From Gammaproteobacteria bacterium (GTDB lineage Bacteria > Pseudomonadota > Gammaproteobacteria > Steroidobacterales > Steroidobacteraceae): a stretch of 64,000 bases of DNA. Positions 44,396 through 53,322 of this stretch are shown here, piece by piece. Under the pieces are notes generated by a model that searched no databases, had not been told where the DNA came from, and saw only the letters and a list, made by a program, of their open reading frames with translations. Position 1 is the first letter of the stretch, and each line of letters begins with the position of its first letter. A program made the position numbers and the translations under genes. The stretch is taken from positions 62,001 to 126,000 of the forward strand of contig PLUE01000017.1 in assembly GCA_003164785.1 (NCBI GenBank). The letters run 5' to 3'.

Positions 44396-45868
44396 TCAGG
44401 TACCGCAGAAGGTTTGCAAAACTCGCTCCTCGGCCGACGGCGGGCTCGCGTACGCGGCGAAGGACGACACATCCTCGTAGGGACGGGCCAACGCGCTGCC
44501 CAGCTCTTCGAACGGCTCGAAATCTTCCCGCCCCACCGCGGCGGCGATCGCCTGCTCGATACGATGATTGCGTGGAATGATCGCGGGGTTCACCAGGCGC
44601 ATGAACGCCGCTCGCTCGCTCGCAGGCTGCGGTTCGCGCGCCAGACGGGCGCGCCACGCCTGCGCCCAGCCGCCATACGCCGCTGCGTCGGCGAACGAAC
44701 CGGCGACGGTCACATCGGCCGCATCGCTTTCGGCGCCGGCGCAGAGACGCCGGAAGGTCACGGTGAAGTCCGCCTGGTTCTGATGCATGAGGCCGAGCAG
44801 CTGCCGGATCAGCGCATCGTCACCGTCCTCTTCCAGGAACATGCCCAACTTGCGACGCATGCCGGCCAGCCAATCGTCCTCGAAATGGGTGGAGAACTCG
44901 CCCACCGCTTCGGTCGCCAGTTCGATCGCCCGATCGAGAGCCGGATCGATGAGCGGAAGCAACGTCTCCGCGAAGCGCGCCAGATTCCATTGCGCGGCGG
45001 TCGGCTGGTTCGCGTAGGCGTATCGACCGCGGTGATCGATGGAGCTGAACACCATCATCGGGTCGTAGCTGTCCATGAATGCGCACGGGCCGAAATCGAT
45101 GGTCTCGCCGGAGATCGCCATGTTGTCGGTATTCATCACGCCATGAATGAATCCGATGTGCATCCATCGGGCAACCAGCGATGCCTGGCGCCGCACCACC
45201 GCGCGCAGCAACGCCAGATAGGGATTGGCGGCGGAAGCGATGTCCGCGTAATGACGATCGATGACGTAGTCGGCCAATGCCCTGGTCGCCTCGACGTCGC
45301 CGCGCGCGGCAAAGAATTGGAAGGTGCCGACGCGCACATGGCTGGCGGCCACGCGCGTCAATATGGCGCCTGGCACCCGCGCTTCGCGGAATACCACTTC
45401 GCCGGTGGTCACGGCCGCCAGCGCCCGCGTCGCCGGCACGCCGAGCGCGTGCATCGCCTCGCTCACGAGATATTCGCGCAGCACGGGACCCAGGGCTGCG
45501 CGCCCGTCGCCGCTTCGCGAATAGGGTGTCCGGCCCGACCCCTTCAATTGGATGTCCCGTCGCCTGCCGGTGCGGTCGCGGGCCTCACCCAGCAGGATCG
45601 CGCGACCGTCACCGAGTTGCGGGACGAACTGACCGAACTGATGACCGGCATAGGCCATCGCGATCGGCCGGGTCCCAGGAATGATGCGATTTCCGGAGAA
45701 TATCGCGGCCAGATCGTCGGCGTCGGTCCCGAGGTCGAGATTCAGTTCCGCGGCGAGGGCCGCGTTGAATTTGATCAGCCGCGGACTCGCCACCTGAGTC
45801 GGGTCGATGCGGCTGAAGAAATGCGCCGGCAGCAGCCCGTAGCTGTTGGTCAGGGTGGTTTCTAACAT
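44396..45868 (-). CDS. selO: SelO (YdiU) protein adenylyltransferase
   Basis: 490 residues, full length. The pseudokinase fold carries its signature motifs: YAGHQFGQFVPQLGDGRA, LKGSGRTPYSRSGDGRAALG, FIHGVMNTDNMAISG (catalytic-loop Asn/Asp) and TIDFGPCAFMD. Known SelO transfers AMP from ATP to Ser, Thr or Tyr residues of proteins in oxidative stress. The residue that is selenocysteine in animals is Cys here, near the C-terminus (TFCGT). The gene lies 40 bp after the glycosyltransferase gene and leads the slyX operon. Confidence 0.95.
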   Translation of the reverse strand: MLETTLTNSYGLLPAHFFSRIDPTQVASPRLIKFNAALAAELNLDLGTDADDLAAIFSGNRIIPGTRPIAMAYAGHQFGQFVPQLGDGRAILLGEARDRTGRRRDIQLKGSGRTPYSRSGDGRAALGPVLREYLVSEAMHALGVPATRALAAVTTGEVVFREARVPGAILTRVAASHVRVGTFQFFAARGDVEATRALADYVIDRHYADIASAANPYLALLRAVVRRQASLVARWMHIGFIHGVMNTDNMAISGETIDFGPCAFMDSYDPMMVFSSIDHRGRYAYANQPTAAQWNLARFAETLLPLIDPALDRAIELATEAVGEFSTHFEDDWLAGMRRKLGMFLEEDGDDALIRQLLGLMHQNQADFTVTFRRLCAGAESDAADVTVAGSFADAAAYGGWAQAWRARLAREPQPASERAAFMRLVNPAIIPRNHRIEQAIAAAVGREDFEPFEELGSALARPYEDVSSFAAYASPPSAEERVLQTFCGT

Positions 45869-45908
45869 CCTCCCATATTAGCAGCCTCGGGGCCCACCTC
45901 CACCCGCC

Positions 45909-46955
45909 TTAAGGGTTCGTCCCCGTCCGCTGCGTCTTCGCCAGCCGGGCGTACAGCTTGAGATAGTTCTGGGCCATATGGTGCGCCGTGAACCGACGGT
46001 CGAATTCCGCGCGGATGCGGTCGCGGTCCAAGGTGTGGATCTTGGCGACCGCCGCAACCGCCTGCTCTTCGTTCTCGACGATGAAACCCGTGAGCCCATC
46101 TTCCAGCACTTCCGGCACGGAGCCGTTGTTGAAGGCGATCACCGGCGTACCGCAGGCCATCGCCTCGATCATCACCAGTCCGAACGGTTCGCGCCATGCG
46201 ATGGGAAACACCAGCGCCGCGGCATTGCCGAGAAACTCGGTCTTCTGATGCTCCGCGATCTCGCCGATGAACTCGATGTCGCCCTGCGGCAGCAACGGCT
46301 CGACCGTCGTCTTGTAATAATCTTCATCCACTTTGTCGACCTTGGCCGCCATCTTGATTTTCATGCCGGCCTTGGCGGCGATCCGGATCGCCGCGTCCGG
46401 CGCCTTTTCGGGCGATATTCTCCCCAGGAAGGCGAGATAGCCGCCGGTGCCGGGGCCTTTTTGCAGCAGGTCCTGCGGCAGTCCATGAAGGATCGTCGCG
46501 ACGTAATTCGCCTGCGGCAGCGGCGCACGCTGCGAGTCGGAGATGGAAACCACCGGCATGTCGCCATACAGCCCATACAGAGGCTGCAACTCCGGCATGT
46601 CGAGGCGGCCATGCAGCGTGGTCACCGACGGCACACCCAGACGCTTCAGCAGCGGATAACCGAAGTAGTCGAGGTGCGAGTGGATGACGTCGAACTCCTG
46701 CGCGCGGCGTGCGACCATTTCGAGTTCCATGAACGTGGGTGCGAGGTAATCCTTCACATCGGGATCCAGCCGCAGTGCGCGGGGCCAGCACGCATGAAGC
46801 TTCGCCTTGGTCAAACTGTCGCCGGACGCGAACAGCGTGACATCGTGTCCAAGTTCGACCAATGCATCTGTAAGATATGCGACGACTCGTTCGGTGCCGC
46901 CATAAAATTTCGGCGGCACGGCTTCGGTCAGCGGTGCAACTTGAGCAATTTTCAT
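45909..46955 (-). CDS. Glycosyltransferase family 4
   Basis: 348 residues. The N-terminal Rossmann domain opens with KIAQVAPLTEAVPPKFYGGTE, and the C-terminal donor domain has YLAFLGRISPEKAPDAAI, PIAWREPFGLVMIEAMACGTP and NNGSVPEVLEDG, where EPFGLVMIE includes the EX7E motif. It is a retaining enzyme using a nucleotide sugar. The start ATG 46955 has an ACGGAAGA site; upstream codons are non-coding in composition. It is divergent, by 134 bp, from a debranching-type glucosidase, a pairing seen repeatedly in Proteobacteria, so both probably act on one storage or protective glycan (inference). Confidence 0.9.
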   Translation of the reverse strand: MKIAQVAPLTEAVPPKFYGGTERVVAYLTDALVELGHDVTLFASGDSLTKAKLHACWPRALRLDPDVKDYLAPTFMELEMVARRAQEFDVIHSHLDYFGYPLLKRLGVPSVTTLHGRLDMPELQPLYGLYGDMPVVSISDSQRAPLPQANYVATILHGLPQDLLQKGPGTGGYLAFLGRISPEKAPDAAIRIAAKAGMKIKMAAKVDKVDEDYYKTTVEPLLPQGDIEFIGEIAEHQKTEFLGNAAALVFPIAWREPFGLVMIEAMACGTPVIAFNNGSVPEVLEDGLTGFIVENEEQAVAAVAKIHTLDRDRIRAEFDRRFTAHHMAQNYLKLYARLAKTQRTGTNP

Positions 46956-47089
46956 ATTGATCTTCCGTCCCGGTGTAACGTTGTTCAAGTGAGTATGATG
47001 TATACATGTGTGGATGAACCCTGCACCACAACACCGGGTCGTGGCAACCATGAAATATTTACAATTTCGAAACCGACAATGGGAAATGC

Positions 47090-49294
47090 GTGAACACATC
47101 CAATGTAACCTGTTCTGAATCAAACGCCCATTCCGTCGACGACGCCTCGGCACCGCAATATGCGATCTCCGCCAGCGCGAATCTGCAGGAACGTCGCACC
47201 CGCACGCTGAAACACGGCGACACGTTCGCCGTGTTCGACCAGCGGGGCGACATTGGCGACGGAATCGGCAATTCCGAGGGGCTGTATCATCGCGACACCC
47301 GCATGCTGTCGCAATTTCAACTGCTGCTGGAGGAATCGCGACCGCTCCTGCTCAGTTCGATGACCCAGGATGACAACGCCGTGTTCAGCGCGGACCTCAG
47401 CAATCCGGATCTTTTGATCGACGGCAAAATCGCCCTCCGGCGTGAACAATTGCATCTTCATCGGACAAAGTTCGTCTGGGCGGGCACCTGCTACGAACGT
47501 GTGCTGGTGCGAAATTTCAGCGACTCGGCGCTGCACGTTCGATTGAGCTTTCGCTTCGCGTCCGATTTTGCGGATCTGTTCGAGGTGCGCGGAGAGAAGC
47601 GCGCGGCGCATGGCGTGTCCTCCTCGGCGCTCGACGGCGATCACGGCGTCATTCTCAGCTACAAGGGCTTGGACTCGATCGAGCGCAGGACGCGCCTGAC
47701 CTTCGAGCCCGCTCCCAAGGCGCTGACCACCGGTCGCGCCGCGTACGCATTGTTTTTGAAGCCCGGGGAAACGCGACGCATCTTCGTGCGCTACGGTGCC
47801 CCCGACGACATCGCCGTGTGGACCGGCCGCGAGTTCTATCGGCAGATGCGCGCCGCCCGTCACGCGCTGCGAGAGTCGAGCGCACGCGCCGCCAGCGTCG
47901 ATAGTTCGAACTCGGTGTTCAACGAGATCGTGCGTCGCTCGGTGTCGGATTTGTACATGCTCATCACGGACACACCGGAAGGTCACTACCCGTATGCGGG
48001 CACGCCGTGGTTCAGCACGCCGTTCGGGCGCGACGCCATCATCACCGCACTCATGACCCTGTGGGTCGATCCCACCATTGCCAAGGGTGTGCTGCGTTTT
48101 CTGGCCGCCAACCAGGCGACCACCAGCGACCCCACGCGCGACGCCGAGCCCGGAAAGATCCTGCACGAGATGCGCTTTGGTGAGATGGCCAATCTGCACG
48201 AAGTGCCGTTCGGGAAATATTACGGAAGCGTGGACTCGACGCCGCTGTTCGTGCTGTTGCTCGGGGAGTATTTCGTCCGGACCGGCGACTTGGAGACCAT
48301 CCGCGCGTTGTGGCCGAATGCCGAAGCCGCGTTGCGCTGGATCGATACCTATGGAGATCGGGACGGCGACGGCTTCGTCGAATATTACCGGCAGACCAAG
48401 GAGGGCTTGGCGAATCAAGGGTGGAAGGACTCGCACGATTCCATATTCCACAGCGATGGCACGACCGCCGCGGGGCCGATCGCCCTGTGCGAAGTCCAGG
48501 CCTACGTCTACGGCGCCAAACGCCACGGCGCCCTGCTGGCTGGAGCGTTGGGCCACCACGCAGCGGCCGCCAGCCTGCAAGCCCAGGCGATGCAGTTGCG
48601 CCGTCAGTTCGAGGATAAATTCTGGTGCGAGGAATTGTCGATCTATGCGATCGCGCTCGACGGAGCCAAGCAGCCCTGCCGGGTCGTCTCGTCGAATTCG
48701 GGACAGGTGCTGCTCACCGGAATCGCCTCGCCGGAGCGCGCGCAGCGGGTGGCGGACACACTGCTCTCACCCGCGGTGTTCAGCGGTTGGGGCATCCGCA
48801 CGGTATCGGTGTCCGCCGCACGCTACAACCCCATGTCGTATCACAACGGCTCGGTCTGGCCGCACGACAACGGTCTGATCGCGATGGGAATGTCGCGCTA
48901 CGGAATGAAACAGGCCGCCGCCGAAGTATTCACGGCTCTGTTCGACGCCGCCACGTACATGGACCTGCGGCGCCTGCCGGAGCTGTTCTGCGGCTTCGTG
49001 AGGCGCGAACACAATGCGCCGACGCAATACCCGGTGGCGTGCTCGCCGCAGGCATGGGCGGCCGCCACGACGCTGTGCCTGCTGCAGGCCACGCTCGGAT
49101 TGGAATTATTCGATGGCAGCCGGGAAGTGGCTTTCTTTCGCCCCGTGCTTCCAACGTTCCTCGATCACGTGCATCTGCGCAACCTGCGCTTGAGCGGAGG
49201 ATCGGTCGACGTCTTGCTGCACCGACACGGCAACGACGTCGCGGCCACCGTCACGCGCCGGGACGGTGACGTGGTCGTCGTGGTGCGCTACTAG
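47090..49294 (+). CDS. Amylo-alpha-1,6-glucosidase / glycogen-debranching-type protein
   Basis: 734 residues. The N-terminal glycogen-debranching domain (about 30-240) contains FDQRGDIGDGIGNSEGLYHR and RTKFVWAGTCYERV. The C-terminal (alpha/alpha)6 barrel has YPYAGTPWFSTPFGRDAIIT, where the FGRDAI Asp is near the active site. GKYYGSVDSTPLFV, NQGWKDSHDSIFHSDG and NPMSYHNGSVWPHDNGLIAMG follow, typical of the GH63/GH133-like group. Expected action is release of glucose from alpha-linked branch points or small glucosides. There is no signal peptide, so it works in the cytoplasm. The last 4 bp overlap the MFS gene's stop on the opposite strand. Confidence 0.9.
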   Translation: MNTSNVTCSESNAHSVDDASAPQYAISASANLQERRTRTLKHGDTFAVFDQRGDIGDGIGNSEGLYHRDTRMLSQFQLLLEESRPLLLSSMTQDDNAVFSADLSNPDLLIDGKIALRREQLHLHRTKFVWAGTCYERVLVRNFSDSALHVRLSFRFASDFADLFEVRGEKRAAHGVSSSALDGDHGVILSYKGLDSIERRTRLTFEPAPKALTTGRAAYALFLKPGETRRIFVRYGAPDDIAVWTGREFYRQMRAARHALRESSARAASVDSSNSVFNEIVRRSVSDLYMLITDTPEGHYPYAGTPWFSTPFGRDAIITALMTLWVDPTIAKGVLRFLAANQATTSDPTRDAEPGKILHEMRFGEMANLHEVPFGKYYGSVDSTPLFVLLLGEYFVRTGDLETIRALWPNAEAALRWIDTYGDRDGDGFVEYYRQTKEGLANQGWKDSHDSIFHSDGTTAAGPIALCEVQAYVYGAKRHGALLAGALGHHAAAASLQAQAMQLRRQFEDKFWCEELSIYAIALDGAKQPCRVVSSNSGQVLLTGIASPERAQRVADTLLSPAVFSGWGIRTVSVSAARYNPMSYHNGSVWPHDNGLIAMGMSRYGMKQAAAEVFTALFDAATYMDLRRLPELFCGFVRREHNAPTQYPVACSPQAWAAATTLCLLQATLGLELFDGSREVAFFRPVLPTFLDHVHLRNLRLSGGSVDVLLHRHGNDVAATVTRRDGDVVVVVRY

Positions 49295-50679
49295 GCGCGG
49301 CGACGCGCGGGCGGCTTCGGCGACTCGGCGTCGGCGGGCGGCGCTGCGTCGGCGGCCGACTCGACGTCGACGGGCAGCGTGCCGACGTCGCCGCCCGGCA
49401 CGATCTGCGCGCCCGGCGGTTCAACGCCGCCAGCGTGCCCGTCCCCTTCGTCGGAGTCCTTTCTCGGGCGCGTCTCGGGCATGACGAAGGCTACGAGCAG
49501 AACCGCGAGCGCACCCACGGCCAGCAGACCGAAGAACGCCATTCGAGTGCCGAAATGATCGGCCAGCCAGCCGGCGGCTGGTGTGCTCAACGTACCCCCG
49601 ATTCCGATTCCAAATCCCACCGCACCGAGACACAAATTGAAGTGACCGGAACGGCCGGCGACGTCGCTGACGACCAGGGGCACCATGATGCCGAAACAGG
49701 CGCCGGCAACGCCGTCGAACACCTGCACGGCCACCAGCAGCGTTGGATTCTGGGTCGAGGCAAACAACAAGCAGCGCAGCGGCAGCATGCTGAAGCCCAC
49801 CATGAGAATGAGACGTCTGCCATAGCGCTCGGCGAAGCGCCCCACCGACGGGGAGGCGACGGCGACGATGATCTGCGGCAACACGATGCACGCAGCAATC
49901 AGCAAGCTGGGGTTCGAACCTTTGGCGGTCAGCGTGCCGCTGATCAACATCAACATCGGTGCATTCGCGAACGTGAACAGCATGGCGCATGCACAGAAGA
50001 TCAACAGCCGCCGATCGGCCAACACCTTCCAGTAGCGCGCGCGCGACTCCCCGGCCGCGCGCGGCGCGGGCCGCAGCTCAGCGCCGGCCACCGCGACGCG
50101 ACGGAGGGGCAGCAGCGTGAACAGTGCGGGCAAGGTCAGCGCAGCGGTCAGGAAAAATACCGCGCGCTCCGACACGTACTGACCACAGGCACCCATCAGC
50201 GCCGCACCGACGCCGTTGCCGACCGCCGCATAGCGGGCATTGCGCCCCAAACGCAGACCCATGCCGAAGCGGCCCGCGATCACCAAGCTCATTGCGGCGA
50301 TCGCGGGACTGAGCGTGCAGCTCGAAATCCCATGGAGGATTTCCGCGAGATAGACGAACAGCGGAATCGGGTGGATGGCAAACATCAGCGCGCTGACCGT
50401 GAACACCAGCACACTGAATGCAGCGACGCGCGTCTTGTTCGGCATCAGATCGACCAGCGCGCCCGCCGGAACCTGGCTGGCCATCGAGCTGACCGTGCCG
50501 ATGCTCAACGCGAGGCCGATGGAGGTCTGTGTCCAGCTCTGGCTGCTCAGATAGACCGCAATGAACGGTCCGAACCCTGTCTGGATATTCGCGACGAACA
50601 GATTGAACCAGTCGAGTCCTCGGCTGGCTCGTGCCGGTGCTAGATCTGCCGAGCCATCGGTGTCGGCCACGGGCGGCAT
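49291..50679 (-). CDS. MFS transporter, intact paralogue of the broken copies
   Basis: 462 residues with 12 helices. It opens with RGLDWFNLFVANIQTGFGPF, matching the starts of the decayed carriers at 0.8 and 1.5 kb. Loop 2-3 is AGALVDLMPNKTRV, loop 8-9 GRFAERYGRRLILM, and SDVAGRSGHFNLCLGA precedes helix 11. The tail after AFVMPETRP is about 60 residues rich in Pro, Ala and Asp, unusual and probably disordered. Substrate unknown. It starts 4 bp after the PRC-barrel gene and so belongs to the ABC exporter operon. It is a useful reference for locating the deletions in the other two copies. Confidence 0.92.
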   Translation of the reverse strand: MPPVADTDGSADLAPARASRGLDWFNLFVANIQTGFGPFIAVYLSSQSWTQTSIGLALSIGTVSSMASQVPAGALVDLMPNKTRVAAFSVLVFTVSALMFAIHPIPLFVYLAEILHGISSCTLSPAIAAMSLVIAGRFGMGLRLGRNARYAAVGNGVGAALMGACGQYVSERAVFFLTAALTLPALFTLLPLRRVAVAGAELRPAPRAAGESRARYWKVLADRRLLIFCACAMLFTFANAPMLMLISGTLTAKGSNPSLLIAACIVLPQIIVAVASPSVGRFAERYGRRLILMVGFSMLPLRCLLFASTQNPTLLVAVQVFDGVAGACFGIMVPLVVSDVAGRSGHFNLCLGAVGFGIGIGGTLSTPAAGWLADHFGTRMAFFGLLAVGALAVLLVAFVMPETRPRKDSDEGDGHAGGVEPPGAQIVPGGDVGTLPVDVESAADAAPPADAESPKPPARRRA

Positions 50680-50683
50680 TCGG

Positions 50684-51412
50684 TCACTGCTTACCTTCTG
50701 AAGAAGGAGCCGGTGCGGCCGGGGCGGCCTCGGGCGGCGGCGGTTCCATCAGCGCCTGCGGCCGCGGATTTTCCTTGTACTCGGGAGCCTCCTGCAGCTT
50801 CTGCCGCGTGAGGCTCAACAACAACGCAGGATCCTTGCCATCAGGATTGAAGCGCAGCAATGGCCAGTCGACGGCGATTCGATGATTGCCGACCCCGAGA
50901 AATCCGCCGAAATCGATGATCGCGACCCGGACACGGCCGCTCGCGTCCGCCAGCACGTCGACGACCCGCCCCAGGTCCTCGCCATTCGGACCCCTGACCC
51001 GCTTGCCGAGTATCGACATCACCGAGACGCTCATGGAATGCACCTGGGCGTCGACCACCCCGCCCGGCGGCGTTTCGGCCACCACCGGTGCGGTGGGCAA
51101 TTGCGGCGGTGCTTCCTTGTGCACGGGCTTCGGCCGCGGCCGAGGCTTCGCGGCGACGGGCTTCGATGGTTTGGCCTCCATGCACGTGCAAGGCGCAGTG
51201 TTGACGGATGCGTCACCGGCGGGCGGGCCCGACTCCGCAGTCTCGGACGACGGCGGCGGCTCGCTCGGCGCTTCCGGCGGCGTCTGCTTGGAAGCGGGCG
51301 GCGGCGGGTTCGGCGAAGCCTCCTGTCGAGGATGTCGCATGCCGGCGCACGCCGACAGTGCCGCGAAGGCCGCCGCGAGCATGACCATGCGAATGGGGTT
51401 TACCGTCTCCAT
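50684..51412 (-). CDS. Lipoprotein with PRC-barrel domain
   Basis: 242 residues. The leader VMLAAAFAALSACAG has a lipobox Cys near 22. A long Pro/Ala/Glu-rich linker (about 27-110), containing the pair CTC, leads to a PRC-barrel (about 128-205: VSVMSILGKRVRGPNGEDLGRV, then VAIIDFGGFLGVGNHRIAV). PRC-barrels bind partner proteins or RNA; those in envelope lipoproteins are of unknown role. The C-tail is again rich in Pro and Ala. ATG 51412 overlaps the ABC exporter stop (TGATG), so the two are made together. Confidence 0.85.
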   Translation of the reverse strand: METVNPIRMVMLAAAFAALSACAGMRHPRQEASPNPPPPASKQTPPEAPSEPPPSSETAESGPPAGDASVNTAPCTCMEAKPSKPVAAKPRPRPKPVHKEAPPQLPTAPVVAETPPGGVVDAQVHSMSVSVMSILGKRVRGPNGEDLGRVVDVLADASGRVRVAIIDFGGFLGVGNHRIAVDWPLLRFNPDGKDPALLLSLTRQKLQEAPEYKENPRPQALMEPPPPEAAPAAPAPSSEGKQ

Positions 51413-53229
51413 CAAGGTAGCTGCTCCGCGCCCACGCGTACCTGACGGCCGTACATCTTGCTGTAGACCCCCTTGGTCTGGAGCAGGCGGCGCGGCGGGC
51501 CGTCCTCCACGATACGCCCGCGATCCAGCACGACGATGCGATCGAAGGCATCGAGCGTCGAGAGGCGATGCGCGATGGCGAGAACGGTTCGACCCTTGAA
51601 CAGCCGCGCCAACGCTTCCTGAATAGCCTGCTCGGATTCGGTATCCAGTGCGGACGTCGCCTCATCCAGCAGGACGATGGGCGCGTTCATGAGAAAGGCC
51701 CGCGCAATGGCCAGACGCTGGCGCTGGCCGCCGGACAGCTTCATGCCGCGTTCGCCGACCAGCGTATCGAATCCCTCGGGCAGTTGTTTGATGAATTCCG
51801 TGCATTTGGCCGCCTCGACGGCGCGGAATACCTCTTCATCCGAGGCTTCCGGTTTACCGTAGCGCAGATTCTCCAGGAGCGAGCGGTGGAACAAGGAAAT
51901 TTCCTGTTGTACGACCGCGATCGATCCCCGCAGGCTCTCCTGGGTGACCTCCGCGATGTTCTGGCCGTCCACGAGGACCTGCCCGGAGAGCGGATCGTAG
52001 AGGCGCTGGAGCAAGGCGATGATGGTGGACTTGCCGGCGCCCGAACGGCCCACGAGCCCGATCTTCTGGCCCGCGGGAACGTCCATCACGAAGTTGCTGA
52101 GCACGCTCTGACCGGTGGGATAGCTGAAGTTCACATTGCGAAAGCTCACCGACCCGCCCTTGACCACGAGCGGCTTCGCGTCCGGCGCATCCTGCATCTC
52201 GTGCGGCAGGCCGAGCACCTGCACCGCCTCGCCGAGCTTGGCGAACTGCTGCACCAAGTCCACCAACGCCATCGCGAAATCGCGCGACGCGTGCAACACG
52301 GTGAATCCCAGCGTGGTGGTCAGCACCACATCGCCGGTCGAAATCTGGTGGCGGCGCCACAGTTCCACCGACCACACCAGCACACCGGCGGTGACGGCGA
52401 ACACCGTGAAGGCATGGAACAGGCGCAGCCGCTCCAGCGAGCGCAGGCTCGCGCGCTGAGCCTGCATTTCATCCTCGATCTTGACGCTGAGGCGTGCCTG
52501 CTCACGCCGCGCGGCGCCGAAAGCCCGCACCAATCCGATGTTGCTGACCACGTCGGTGAGGTCACCGCTCACGTGCGCCGCGTGTCCGGCGAAGCTCCGG
52601 TGCAGTTCCTTGCCCTGGGAGGCCAGCCAACCGATGATGACGCCCAGCACCGTGACGACCGCCACCAGCACGGCCGTCAGCTTCCAGTTGATGGTGCCGA
52701 GCACGAAGATGCTGCCGATCACCGCAAGCCCCGGCGGAATTGTATTCCAGGTCAACGAATTCTCGATGGTCCACGCGGCGTTCGCGGCCGCGGTGATCCG
52801 CCCAGCGAGGGCGCCGGGAAAGCGTTCCACGAAATATCGCGTTCCCTGGCCGGATAGATGGTCGAACAACTCGAGCCGCATGTCGCCGCCCACCGCCACG
52901 AACGCGTGGGTCGAGACCCAACCCGCCAGCCGCCACAGGAGGTTGTCCCCCGCCACCAGCGCCAGCAGCAACCCCACGGCGCCCCACAACACACGGTACG
53001 CGGGATCATGCATACCGAGCACATCGACGAGATGCTTCACGGCATATTGTGATGCGACGGCGCAACCCACCGCTGCCAGCACGGCAACCAGCACGATGGT
53101 GTGACTGAGCAGTCGCCGTCGCACATACCGGCCGAGAAAACTGATGGCGCCTTTGGAGGCGTAGCGGGGCAAGGCCATGTTGGGTCGCTTCGCCTTTTGG
53201 TATGCGGCTGGAGAGACAAGCTTAGCCAA
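51412..53229 (-). CDS. ABC exporter, fused membrane and ATPase domains (MsbA-like)
   Basis: 605 residues. Six helices (about 40-320), then the nucleotide-binding domain: GLVGRSGAGKSTIIALLQRL (Walker A), the Q-loop VVQQEISLF, signature LSGGQRQRLAIARA, Walker B IVLLDEATSALD and IAHRLSTL. This architecture belongs to lipid, peptide or drug exporters that work as homodimers, and the residue pattern does not fix the cargo. The next two genes, a PRC-barrel lipoprotein and an MFS carrier, are tightly coupled. Start ATG 53229 has a reasonable purine site; MALPRYASK at 53178 is an alternative. Confidence 0.93.
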   Translation of the reverse strand: MAKLVSPAAYQKAKRPNMALPRYASKGAISFLGRYVRRRLLSHTIVLVAVLAAVGCAVASQYAVKHLVDVLGMHDPAYRVLWGAVGLLLALVAGDNLLWRLAGWVSTHAFVAVGGDMRLELFDHLSGQGTRYFVERFPGALAGRITAAANAAWTIENSLTWNTIPPGLAVIGSIFVLGTINWKLTAVLVAVVTVLGVIIGWLASQGKELHRSFAGHAAHVSGDLTDVVSNIGLVRAFGAARREQARLSVKIEDEMQAQRASLRSLERLRLFHAFTVFAVTAGVLVWSVELWRRHQISTGDVVLTTTLGFTVLHASRDFAMALVDLVQQFAKLGEAVQVLGLPHEMQDAPDAKPLVVKGGSVSFRNVNFSYPTGQSVLSNFVMDVPAGQKIGLVGRSGAGKSTIIALLQRLYDPLSGQVLVDGQNIAEVTQESLRGSIAVVQQEISLFHRSLLENLRYGKPEASDEEVFRAVEAAKCTEFIKQLPEGFDTLVGERGMKLSGGQRQRLAIARAFLMNAPIVLLDEATSALDTESEQAIQEALARLFKGRTVLAIAHRLSTLDAFDRIVVLDRGRIVEDGPPRRLLQTKGVYSKMYGRQVRVGAEQLP

Positions 53230-53267
53230 TCGACGACGTCTACAGACCGGATAAAGGAGTCAGTCCA

Positions 53268-53322
53268 TGTCAGTGTTTGCTGACACGAGGCGCTCAGTCG
53301 ACCCATCGACTTTGGAGTCGAT
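53268..53322. terminator. Two tandem hairpins after the lactate permease gene
   Basis: ATCGACT (53305-53311) pairs with AGTCGAT (53316-53322) around a TTGG loop, touching the permease stop. TGTCAG (53268-53273) pairs with CTGACA (53280-53285) around TGTTTG. Neither is followed by a T-run, so they could be mRNA-end stabilisers rather than strong terminators. The second arm set also resembles the LacI half-sites but with a wider gap. Confidence 0.35.

Noticed and set aside
44393..45865. 490-codon open frame opposite selO
   Set aside because: It is a mirror of the selO codons; selO motifs are complete on the minus strand.
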